Assembly: GCF_051148895.1 (NCBI RefSeq)
Contig: NZ_CP154625.1
Span: 3,782,001-3,846,000, forward strand
Length of the DNA: 64,000 bases
Source: Terrisporobacter vanillatitrophus
Lineage (GTDB): Bacteria > Bacillota > Clostridia > Peptostreptococcales > Peptostreptococcaceae
Reading direction: 5' to 3'
A program made the translations under genes and the position numbers. Below the pieces are notes generated by a model that did not search any database, had not been told where the DNA came from, and worked only from the letters and a program-made list of their open reading frames with translations. The first letter of the stretch is position 1; each line of letters opens with the position of its first letter. Positions 17,544-29,521 of this stretch are shown here, one piece after another.

Positions 17544-18959
17544 TTATCTTAAATTTGTACTCCCCATTAAATTTAAATCTATTTCTTTTGCTACTTTCCT
17601 ACCTTCACTTATGGCATAAGCAACTAAAGACTGGCCCGTTCTCATATCACCAGCAGAATAAACTCCATCTACAGATGTTTTATAATTGTCATCAGTTTTT
17701 ACATTTCCTCTTTCATCTAGTTCTACTCCCAAATCCTGCAGCATAGTTTCATGTTCTGGATGTAAAAATCCCATGGCAAATAAAGCTAAATCACAATCTA
17801 TTTCAAATTCACTATTTACTATTTCTTTATATTTTTCATCTATTTTTATACCATGTAATTTATTTACTTTTCCTTTTTCTCCACTAAAAGCAGTTACCTT
17901 TACTGAAAACTCTCTAATTCCTCCTTCTTCACAACCTTCTAAGCTCTTCATCTTCATTGGGTACATAGGCCACATTTTATTTTCATCACTTTTATCCAGT
18001 GGTTTACCCGATCTACCAATTTGATAAACTTTTTTAGCTCCTTGTCTAATAGCTGTGCCTATACAATCTACTCCCGTATCACCCGAACCAATAACAACCA
18101 CATTTTTATCTTTTGCAATAATCTCATCTTCATCAATTTTTATTCCTTGATTTCTTTTATTTTGTTGAGTAAGATATTCCATTGCAAAACACAATCCATC
18201 TAAATTCCTCCCTGGAACAGGCAAATCTCTAGCTTGTGTAGCTCCTCCACATAAAACTACTGCATCAAAATCTTTTTTCAAATAAGTTGATGGATAATCT
18301 CTTCCTATCCATATATTTGTTCTAAATTCCACACCTTCTTCCTTCATTAAATTAATTCTTCTATCTACAACCCATTTTTCCAACTTAAAATCAGGAATGC
18401 CATAAGTTAAAAGCCCTCCTATTCTGTCGTCTCTTTCAAATACTACCACATTATGACCTGCTTTATTTAATTGATCTGCACATGCTAAACCTGAAGGTCC
18501 AGAGCCAACTATGGCAATTTTTTTGTTAGTTCTCATAATTGGCTTCTTAGGTTTAATCCAACCTTCTTCAAATGCTTTATTAATTATACTAAGTTCAATA
18601 TTTTTATTACAAACAGATTTATTATACATTCCCAATGTACAAGCACTTTCACATAAGGCTGGACATACAGTTCCTGTAAACTCCGGAAAATTATTAGTCT
18701 GAGTAAGTATCTCTAAAGCCTCTTTCCATTTTCCATGATAAATCAAATCATTCACTTCTGGTATTACATTACCCAAAGGGCATCCAAACTCAGAACAACA
18801 AAATGGCACGCCACAATCCATGCATCTAGCTGCTTGTATTTCAACTTTTTTATAATCCATAGGGATATAAATTTTTTTATAATCTTTAATTCTTTCTTCC
18901 ACAGGACGCTTTTCTAAAGTCTCCCTATCATAATCAATAAATCCAGTTGATTTTCCCAT
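17544..18959 (-). CDS. gltD: Glutamate synthase (NADPH) small subunit
   Basis: 471-residue FAD/NADPH subunit that supplies electrons to GltB for converting glutamine plus 2-oxoglutarate to two glutamates. The N-terminal Fe-S domain has CMDCGVPFCCSEFGCPLGN near 41-59 and a second set (CPALCESACTLG). FAD-binding GSGPSGLACA follows near 151-160, and the NADPH-binding GSGDTGVDC near 293-301. The end carries GVYSAGDMRTGQSLVAYAI, the FAD-contact motif of this family. Length is normal. It starts 12 bases after the gltB stop with AGGTGATGAA as RBS, and a terminator follows. Confidence 0.96.
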   Translation of the reverse strand: MGKSTGFIDYDRETLEKRPVEERIKDYKKIYIPMDYKKVEIQAARCMDCGVPFCCSEFGCPLGNVIPEVNDLIYHGKWKEALEILTQTNNFPEFTGTVCPALCESACTLGMYNKSVCNKNIELSIINKAFEEGWIKPKKPIMRTNKKIAIVGSGPSGLACADQLNKAGHNVVVFERDDRIGGLLTYGIPDFKLEKWVVDRRINLMKEEGVEFRTNIWIGRDYPSTYLKKDFDAVVLCGGATQARDLPVPGRNLDGLCFAMEYLTQQNKRNQGIKIDEDEIIAKDKNVVVIGSGDTGVDCIGTAIRQGAKKVYQIGRSGKPLDKSDENKMWPMYPMKMKSLEGCEEGGIREFSVKVTAFSGEKGKVNKLHGIKIDEKYKEIVNSEFEIDCDLALFAMGFLHPEHETMLQDLGVELDERGNVKTDDNYKTSVDGVYSAGDMRTGQSLVAYAISEGRKVAKEIDLNLMGSTNLR

Positions 18960-18971
18960 TTCATCACCTTC

Positions 18972-21900
18972 CTATATAACGCAAGTGATATCTTCATTAT
19001 CATCTTGCTTTTCTCCATGTTCCAATATTTTCTTATATACGCTTGGTATTATCTTGTGGAAATTATTTTTCTCCACATTCCAATTTTCTAATATAAAGTT
19101 GGCTTTTGGGCTATTTGTATATTGAATATGATTGTTTATTAATTTTTTAATTGTATTTAGATCAGATTCCTGTATGTCATCAATATCAACGAGACCTTTA
19201 TTTATTGCTCCTTCATTTAAATCATCAGAAGTATAAATATATGCTATTCCTCCGCTCATACCAGCTGCAAAATTTTTACCTATTTCACCAAGTATTAATA
19301 CAATACCTCCTGTCATATACTCACATCCATGATCTCCTACTCCTTCTACTACTGCAGTTGCTCCAGAGTTCCTTACTGCAAATCTTTCTCCTGCTAATCC
19401 ATTTATATACATTTGGCCACTAGTTGCTCCATAAAGCACTGTATTTCCTACTATAATATTTTTACTTGCATCAATAGACGAATTTTCATATGGTTTAACT
19501 ATTATTTTAGCTCCAGATAATCCTTTGCCCACATAATCATTACAATCACCTGTCAAAATCATAGTAAGACCTTTCATTCCAAAGGCTGCAAAACTTTGAC
19601 CCGAACTACCTGTAAATTTATAAACTATCGTATCTTCTTCTAATCCCTCTTCTCCATATATCTTTGCTATTTCACCACTAAGCATAGTTCCTACAGTACG
19701 ATTAGTATTTTTTATTTCAAACTCTTCTTCTACATGTCCTCTATTTTCTAAACTTTCCATAGCATAAGCTATAAGTTTATGATCCAACGCTTTATCTATA
19801 TTATGCTCTTGCTCCATTATTTTTCTTCCAGCTATCCTTTGTGGTAAATTAGGTCTATATAAAATAGAAGATAAATCTATATCTCTACATTTATAATTTT
19901 TCATATCTTCATTGACTTGTAATAAATCAACTCTTCCAATCATTTCATCTATTGTTTTAAATCCTAATTTGGCCATCAATTCTCTTACTTCTTCAGCTAC
20001 AAAAAAGAAATATCTTATTAAATCTTCTGGTTTTCCTTTGAATTTTTTTCTAAGTTCTGGATTTTGTGTAGCTATTCCCATTGGACATGTGTTCGAATGA
20101 CATTTTCTCATCATAACACATCCTGATACTACTAACGGAGTTGTAGCAAATCCAAATTCTTCAGCACCTAATAATGCAGCTACTACCACATCTCTACCAG
20201 TTCTCATTTGACCATCAGTTTGTATTCTTACACGTCCTCTTAAATTATTTAATAAAAGAACTTGATGAGCTTCTGATAATCCTAGCTCCCATGGAACTCC
20301 TGTATGTTTTATAGATGTATAAGGAGCTGCTCCAGTACCTCCATCATATCCTGAAATTAAAATAACATCTGCCTTAGCCTTTGCAACTCCTGATGCTACA
20401 GTCCCTACTCCAACTTCTGATACTAGTTTTACAGATATTCTAGCTTCTGGATTTACATTTTTTAAATCATGTATTAATTGCTCCAAATCCTCTATAGAAT
20501 AAATATCATGATGTGGAGGTGGAGAAATTAAATCAATGCCAGGTGTAGCATGACGAACTTTTCCTATTATTTCATCCACTTTAGATCCTGGAAGCCTTCC
20601 TCCTTCTCCTGGTTTTGCACCTTGAGCCATTTTAACTTGTATTTCATCTGCATTTACTAAATAATTTGTAGTTACTCCAAATCGTCCTGAAGCAACTTGT
20701 TTAACTGCACTTCTAGTTTCATCTTTAAATCTATTTTCATCCTCTCCACCTTCGCCAGTATTAGATTTAGCACCCATTCTATTCATAGCTATGGCTAAAT
20801 TTTCGTGTGCTTCCTTGCTAAGTGAACCAAAACTCATAGCTCCAGTTGTAAATCTTTTTACTATAACAGATGCCGGTTCTACCATATCTATAGGTATTGA
20901 TGATACATTTTTAAAATCTAATAATCCTCTAATTGTACATAGTTCTTTTGATTGATTATTTATTGCATCAGAGAACTCTTTAAATGTATTGTAACTATTA
21001 TTTCTAGTACTTTGCTGTAACTTTGTTATTGTATACGGATTAAACATATGAGATTCTTCATTTCTTCTATAGGCATATTCTCCACCAAGTTTTAAAGAAT
21101 CTATAGGATTTCTAAGTTTATCATAAGCAATATGATGTCTTTCTAAAGATTCTTTTGCGATTATATCTAAACCTATTCCTTCTATTCTCGATGGTGTTCC
21201 TGTAAAATATTTATCTATTACTGAATTATTAATACCTAAGGCTTCAAATATCTGCGCACTTCTATAACTTTGTATTGTAGATATGCCCATCTTTGATATA
21301 ACTTTTAAAAGTCCTGCACATATAGCTTTTATATAATTATCTTTTAATTCTTCACTTGATAAATTATCCACATATAATTCTTTTCTCTGTAAATCATCTA
21401 TGGTTTCAAATGCCAAATAAGGATTTATAGCAGTTGCTCCATATCCTATTAATAAAGCAAAGTGCATTACTTCTCTGGCTTCTCCTGTTTCTAAAATTAT
21501 ATTTACATTAGTTCTTAACTTATTTTTGATTAAATACTGTTGAAGTGCACTTATTGCTAATAAAGCTGGAATAGGAGCTTGATGTTTATTTATATTTTTA
21601 TCAGACAAAATTATTATGTTGTAACCTTCCAAGATTGCATCTCTCGCTCTTTCACATAATAAATCTATGGCATCAACTAAGCCATCACCATCACTAGGGT
21701 AGCTAAATAGCATAGGAATTTTTATAGCCCTTAAAGTAGCATTATTCACTTTACTTAATTTTTCTAAATCTATATCTGTAAGAATTGGATGATCTAATTG
21801 AATAAATTTAAAGTCTTTCTTTTCATTATCAAGCAAATTGCCCTTTTGTCCTATTATGGTAATTAAACTCATTATTGATTTTTCTCTAATTGGGTCTATA

Positions 21901-23483
21901 GGTGGATTTGTTACTTGAGCAAATAATTGTTTGAAATAGTTATATAATAACTGTGGTCTTTTTGATAATACAGCTAATGATGTGTCATATCCCATAGAAC
22001 CAATAGGTTCACTTCCCTTACTTGCCATAGGTCCTAAAATCACTTTTATTTCTTCTTGAGAATACCCAAAAGATTGTTGTCTTTTTAAAAGGGTATCCAT
22101 ATCGCCTCCTGGTAAATAAGATGGATAGGGTAGCATATCCATAGTCATTTTATTTCTTTTTATCCATGATTTATAATTATATTCTTTAAATATTTTTTGT
22201 CGTATTTCTTTATCTTTCAAAATTCTATGCTCGTTTAAGTCCAATAAAAACATTTTTCCAGGTTCCAATCTACCACGATATTTTATATTCTTTGGGTCAA
22301 TATTTAAAACACCACTTTCAGATGCTAAAACTACAAAATTATCTTTTGTTATTGTATATCTAGCAGGACGTAAACCATTTCTATCTAAAGTTGCCCCTAT
22401 CTCGTGTCCATTTGTAAATATCATTGCTGCTGGACCATCCCATGGTTCCATCAAAGTTGCATGATAATTATAAAAAGATTTTTCATCCTCATCCATTGCC
22501 ATATTTTTATCCCATGCTTGAGGTATTAACATCATCATTGCATGTGTTAATGACTTCCCACTCTGGACTAAAAGTTCAAAAGCATTATCAAAATTAGCCG
22601 AGTCAGAGCAGTTTGGTGATATTATAGGATATAATTTTTGTATATTATCTCCTAACAAATCTGATTTTAATACTCCTTCTCGAGCATTCATCCAATTTCT
22701 ATTTCCTCTTATTGTGTTTATTTCTCCATTATGAGCTATATATCTAAAAGGTTGAGCTAAGTCCCATGTTGGAAAAGTATTTGTACTATATCTTTGGTGA
22801 ATAAGCGCAAATGCACTTTCAAATTTAGGTGATTTTAAATCTTCATAAAAATTGCCTATTTGATTAGCTAAAAGAAGGCCTTTATAAATAATTGTTTGAC
22901 TTGATAAACTAGATACGTAAAAATATCCTTTGTTGTGCATATGAGATGATCTTACTTTATTTTCTACTATTTTTCTTATTATATATAATTTTCTTTCAAA
23001 TTCTTCTATATTTAAGTTTCCTCTATCTATAAAAATCTGTTTTATTAATGGTTCAGCACCTTTTGCTATGTCTCCAATAGAGTTCCTATCTACAGGTACA
23101 TCTCTCCACCCTATTAAATTTAAATTTTCTTCTCTTATTACTGTTTCAAAAATACCTTCACACATTAAATACTCATCAATTTCTCTAGGCAAAAATACCA
23201 TTCCAACTGCATACTCACCTTCATCTGGCAGGTCATCTTTTAATTCTGCTTTAAAAAACTCATGAGGTATTTGAATTAATATGCCTGCTCCATCCCCTGT
23301 TTTATTATCACATCCAGTTGCTCCTCTATGTGATAAGTTCAATAATATACTTAAACCTTTTTTAACTATATCATGACTTTTTTTACCTGTAATATCTGCA
23401 ATAAAACCTAAACCACAATTATCTTTCTCAAACTCAGGATAATATAATCCTTGTTTTGCAGGTTTTATATCTGTATAATTCAT
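18972..23483 (-). CDS. gltB: Glutamate synthase (NADPH) large subunit
   Basis: Large subunit of NADPH-GOGAT, 1503 residues from the ATG I choose at 23483 (MNYTDIKPAKQGLYYPEF), which has AGGGGGGAAG just upstream; an in-frame TTG 18 bases earlier would overlap that RBS. A short propeptide precedes the nucleophile Cys23 in DNCGLGF, the mature start of the class II glutaminase domain. A central domain follows, then the FMN-binding synthase barrel (ANTGEGGEDE-like segment, GGTGAAPYTSIKHTGVPWELGL), the 3Fe-4S cysteines CVMMRKCHSNTC, and the C-terminal GXGXG beta-helix. First gene of gltBD. Confidence 0.96.
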   Translation of the reverse strand: MNYTDIKPAKQGLYYPEFEKDNCGLGFIADITGKKSHDIVKKGLSILLNLSHRGATGCDNKTGDGAGILIQIPHEFFKAELKDDLPDEGEYAVGMVFLPREIDEYLMCEGIFETVIREENLNLIGWRDVPVDRNSIGDIAKGAEPLIKQIFIDRGNLNIEEFERKLYIIRKIVENKVRSSHMHNKGYFYVSSLSSQTIIYKGLLLANQIGNFYEDLKSPKFESAFALIHQRYSTNTFPTWDLAQPFRYIAHNGEINTIRGNRNWMNAREGVLKSDLLGDNIQKLYPIISPNCSDSANFDNAFELLVQSGKSLTHAMMMLIPQAWDKNMAMDEDEKSFYNYHATLMEPWDGPAAMIFTNGHEIGATLDRNGLRPARYTITKDNFVVLASESGVLNIDPKNIKYRGRLEPGKMFLLDLNEHRILKDKEIRQKIFKEYNYKSWIKRNKMTMDMLPYPSYLPGGDMDTLLKRQQSFGYSQEEIKVILGPMASKGSEPIGSMGYDTSLAVLSKRPQLLYNYFKQLFAQVTNPPIDPIREKSIMSLITIIGQKGNLLDNEKKDFKFIQLDHPILTDIDLEKLSKVNNATLRAIKIPMLFSYPSDGDGLVDAIDLLCERARDAILEGYNIIILSDKNINKHQAPIPALLAISALQQYLIKNKLRTNVNIILETGEAREVMHFALLIGYGATAINPYLAFETIDDLQRKELYVDNLSSEELKDNYIKAICAGLLKVISKMGISTIQSYRSAQIFEALGINNSVIDKYFTGTPSRIEGIGLDIIAKESLERHHIAYDKLRNPIDSLKLGGEYAYRRNEESHMFNPYTITKLQQSTRNNSYNTFKEFSDAINNQSKELCTIRGLLDFKNVSSIPIDMVEPASVIVKRFTTGAMSFGSLSKEAHENLAIAMNRMGAKSNTGEGGEDENRFKDETRSAVKQVASGRFGVTTNYLVNADEIQVKMAQGAKPGEGGRLPGSKVDEIIGKVRHATPGIDLISPPPHHDIYSIEDLEQLIHDLKNVNPEARISVKLVSEVGVGTVASGVAKAKADVILISGYDGGTGAAPYTSIKHTGVPWELGLSEAHQVLLLNNLRGRVRIQTDGQMRTGRDVVVAALLGAEEFGFATTPLVVSGCVMMRKCHSNTCPMGIATQNPELRKKFKGKPEDLIRYFFFVAEEVRELMAKLGFKTIDEMIGRVDLLQVNEDMKNYKCRDIDLSSILYRPNLPQRIAGRKIMEQEHNIDKALDHKLIAYAMESLENRGHVEEEFEIKNTNRTVGTMLSGEIAKIYGEEGLEEDTIVYKFTGSSGQSFAAFGMKGLTMILTGDCNDYVGKGLSGAKIIVKPYENSSIDASKNIIVGNTVLYGATSGQMYINGLAGERFAVRNSGATAVVEGVGDHGCEYMTGGIVLILGEIGKNFAAGMSGGIAYIYTSDDLNEGAINKGLVDIDDIQESDLNTIKKLINNHIQYTNSPKANFILENWNVEKNNFHKIIPSVYKKILEHGEKQDDNEDITCVI

Positions 23484-23667
23484 ACACTTCCCCCCTATCA
23501 ATCACGCTTAATAAAATAAAGTTTTCAAAAGTATTAATTTAGAAATATATTAATTCATTAAGTTAAAATAGTTATTGATAATAGTATAGTTAAATTTTCA
23601 GAATATTGCAATAAATAATTTTTTTTAATCATTGTATTTTGTATTTTGCTATTATTTACATAAGAAA

Positions 23668-23696
23668 AAACCATGTGAAAATAATTCACATGGTTT
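23668..23696 (-). terminator. Terminator of the rRNA-tRNA operon
   Basis: A perfect 12-bp stem (AAACCATGTGAA with its complement) and 5-nt loop, followed on the minus strand by TTTTCTT, lies 11 bases beyond the last tRNA. The spacer from here to gltB holds nothing else I can identify. Confidence 0.88.
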
Positions 23697-23706
23697 CTAT
23701 AATAAT

Positions 23707-23782
23707 TGGTGACCCATCGGAGATTCGAACTCCGGACACCTTGATTAAAAGTCAAGTGCTCTACCGACTGAGCTAATGAGTC
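23707..23782 (-). tRNA. tRNA-Lys (anticodon TTT)
   Basis: 76 nt with encoded CCA. Acceptor GACTCAT pairs with ATGGGTC (one G-T); the anticodon loop is CTTTTAA inside a TTGAC/GTCAA-type stem; the T arm has GTTCGAATC. Last gene of the rRNA operon. Confidence 0.96.
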
Positions 23783-23786
23783 ATTA

Positions 23787-23863
23787 TGGCGACCTGGAAG
23801 GGGCTCGAACCCTCGACCTCCAGCGTGACAGGCTGGCATTCTAACCAACTGAACTACCAGGCC
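23787..23863 (-). tRNA. tRNA-Asp (anticodon GTC)
   Basis: 77 nt with encoded CCA. Acceptor GGCCTGG pairs with CCAGGTC; anticodon loop CTGTCAC in a CCAGC/GCTGG stem; T arm GTTCGAGCC; discriminator G, as expected for Asp. Confidence 0.96.
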
Positions 23864-23878
23864 GCGTTTGTGTTTTTA

Positions 23879-23954
23879 TGGTGGGACCAACAGGGCTCGA
23901 ACCTGTGACCCCCTGCTTGTAAGGCAGGTGCTCTCCCAGCTGAGCTATGGTCCT
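23879..23954 (-). tRNA. tRNA-Val (anticodon TAC)
   Basis: 76 nt with encoded CCA. Anticodon loop CTTACAA in a CCTGC/GCAGG stem; normal D and T arms. The 5' end reads AGGACCA and the 3' acceptor strand TGGTCCC, so pairs 2-7 are perfect but position 1 is A opposite C72 instead of the usual G-C. Confidence 0.93.
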
Positions 23955-23968
23955 GGGATTAATTAAAT

Positions 23969-24042
23969 TGGAGCGGGTGAAGGGGATCGAACCCTCACAG
24001 CCGGCTTGGAAGGCCGGAACTCTACCATTGAGCTACACCCGC
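23969..24042 (-). tRNA. tRNA-Gly (anticodon TCC)
   Basis: 74 nt with encoded CCA. Acceptor GCGGGTG/CACCCGC is perfect; anticodon loop CTTCCAA in a CCGGC/GCCGG stem; the D arm is short, as is usual for Gly. Confidence 0.96.
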
Positions 24043-24045
24043 AGG

Positions 24046-24120
24046 TGGTGACTCATAGGGGAATCGAACCCCTGTTACCGCCGTGAAAGGGCGGTGTCTT
24101 GACCGCTTGACCAATGAGCC
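24046..24120 (-). tRNA. tRNA-Glu (anticodon TTC)
   Basis: 75 nt with encoded CCA. Acceptor GGCTCAT/ATGAGTC (one G-T); anticodon loop CTTTCAC in a CCGCC/GGCGG stem. Only three bases separate it from tRNA-Gly. Confidence 0.96.
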
Positions 24121-24125
24121 ATTTG

Positions 24126-24201
24126 TGGAGCTGGTAATAGGACTCGAACCTACAACCTGCTGATTACAAGTCAGCTGCTCTACCAATTGAGCCATACCAG
24201 C
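24126..24201 (-). tRNA. tRNA-Thr (anticodon TGT)
   Basis: 76 nt with encoded CCA. Acceptor GCTGGTA/TACCAGC is perfect; anticodon loop CTTGTAA in a GCTGA/TCAGC stem. It follows 5S rRNA by only a few bases. Confidence 0.96.
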
Positions 24202-24207
24202 ATTTTA

Positions 24208-24323
<116 letters not shown>

Positions 24324-24350
24324 TAATCTTTATTCAAGTATTAACTTTTG

Positions 24351-24379
24351 TTAGTACTTTCAAAACTGCTAACATTTAA
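24351..24379. other. 23S rRNA processing stalk, 3' arm
   Basis: This segment downstream of 23S is nearly perfectly complementary (one mismatch and one bulge) to 27387-27416 upstream of 23S. The pair would form the long stem enclosing 23S precursor, the usual RNase III substrate. Confidence 0.65.
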
Positions 24380-24398
24380 TGTTTCCATTATATTTATT

Positions 24399-27295
<2,897 letters not shown>

Positions 27296-27386
27296 AGTTA
27301 TCAAAGTTTGATATTTTTAAAAGTTATCTTCTTTATATGATATATTTTTTAAGAAGTTTATCTTCTTCTTTTATAATGTCATATCA

Positions 27387-27416
27387 CTAAATGTTATGCA
27401 GTTTTCAAAGTACTAA
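27387..27416. other. 23S rRNA processing stalk, 5' arm
   Basis: Partner of 24351-24379, in the 16S-23S spacer (27296-27469). That spacer is short and carries no tRNA gene. Confidence 0.65.
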
Positions 27417-27441
27417 TTTTGAGTTTTCATAAAGAACCCTC

Positions 27442-27461
27442 AAAATTAAACAGTAGGTTAA
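27442..27461. other. 16S rRNA processing stalk, 3' arm
   Basis: 20 bases immediately beyond the 16S 3' end that are perfectly complementary to 29067-29086 upstream of 16S. Together they form the stem that brackets 16S precursor. Confidence 0.75.
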
Positions 27462-27468
27462 TTCTCCC

Positions 27469-28974
<1,506 letters not shown>

Positions 28975-29066
28975 AAAGTTGTCCAATTGCTCAGCTAATC
29001 ATTATCTGAATATCTGGCTTGGTTTGTTTGTTGTTTCAGTTTAATTCTTAAAGAATTAATTTATTG

Positions 29067-29086
29067 TTAACCTACTGTTTAATTTT
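29067..29086. other. 16S rRNA processing stalk, 5' arm
   Basis: Perfect 20-bp complement of 27442-27461, upstream of mature 16S and downstream of both promoters. Confidence 0.75.
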
Positions 29087-29116
29087 CAAAGTTCTTTTGC
29101 TTGTTTCAGCTTTTTT

Positions 29117-29145
29117 ATTCTACCAAAGCTGTTTTTCTTTGTCAA
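29117..29145 (-). promoter_or_regulatory. rRNA operon promoter P2 (proximal)
   Basis: On the minus strand TTGACA and TAGAAT are separated by exactly 17 bases. The start would lie about 140 bases before mature 16S. Confidence 0.8.
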
Positions 29146-29202
29146 CTACTTTTTTAAGAAGTTTTTTGTTGACGTTTTGTCCCTGTCTCAAGGACAAGTA
29201 AT

Positions 29203-29231
29203 ACTATATCATCATAATAAAAGGTCGTCAA
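29203..29231 (-). promoter_or_regulatory. rRNA operon promoter P1 (distal)
   Basis: On the minus strand TTGACG and TATAGT are separated by exactly 17 bases, 86 bases upstream of P2. Tandem promoters are usual for rRNA operons. Confidence 0.75.
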
Positions 29232-29462
29232 CACTTTTTTAAAAGTTTTTTGTAAAATTATTGACGTTTTATGACTTATTATTAAATAGTTTTTGTCACT
29301 ATATTTGATTTATCATTGAAATTCCAAAGTTTTTTAATCATTTTTATAGTAATTTACTCTCTTTATTTAACAATAATTTTCTGCTTTAAACTTATATTTC
29401 ATTATATAATAACATTAAAAATTATATTTAACGTTTATTTTTCTTTAATAACTAAATAAAAA

Positions 29463-29511
29463 TACTACTTTGTATATATAAATTTTACATTCATAATATA
29501 ACAAAGTAGTA
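29463..29511 (-). terminator. Terminator of the metal-efflux ATPase operon
   Basis: An 11-bp perfect stem (TACTACTTTGT with ACAAAGTAGTA) with a 27-nt AT-rich loop, followed on the minus strand by TTTTTATTT, lies 11 bases after the ATPase stop. Confidence 0.75.
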
Positions 29512-29521
29512 CTTTAATATT

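Larger units (their letters stand above)
28975..29521 (-). other. rRNA operon leader and upstream spacer
   Basis: No protein gene is evident. The stretch holds the 16S processing arm (29067-29086), two promoters (29117-29145 and 29203-29231) and, from about 29240 to 29460, plain AT-rich sequence in which I see nothing. A small inverted repeat TTGTCC/GGACAA lies near 29178-29196, between the promoters. Confidence 0.7.

Noticed and set aside
23558..23848. A 96-codon minus-strand frame crossing two tRNA genes and the operon terminator
   Set aside because: It is translated from tRNA-Asp and tRNA-Lys sequence and has no ribosome-binding site.
29240..29460. Extra promoter-like TTGACG boxes on the plus strand upstream of the rRNA operon
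   Set aside because: No suitable -10 at the right spacing and no plus-strand gene downstream.
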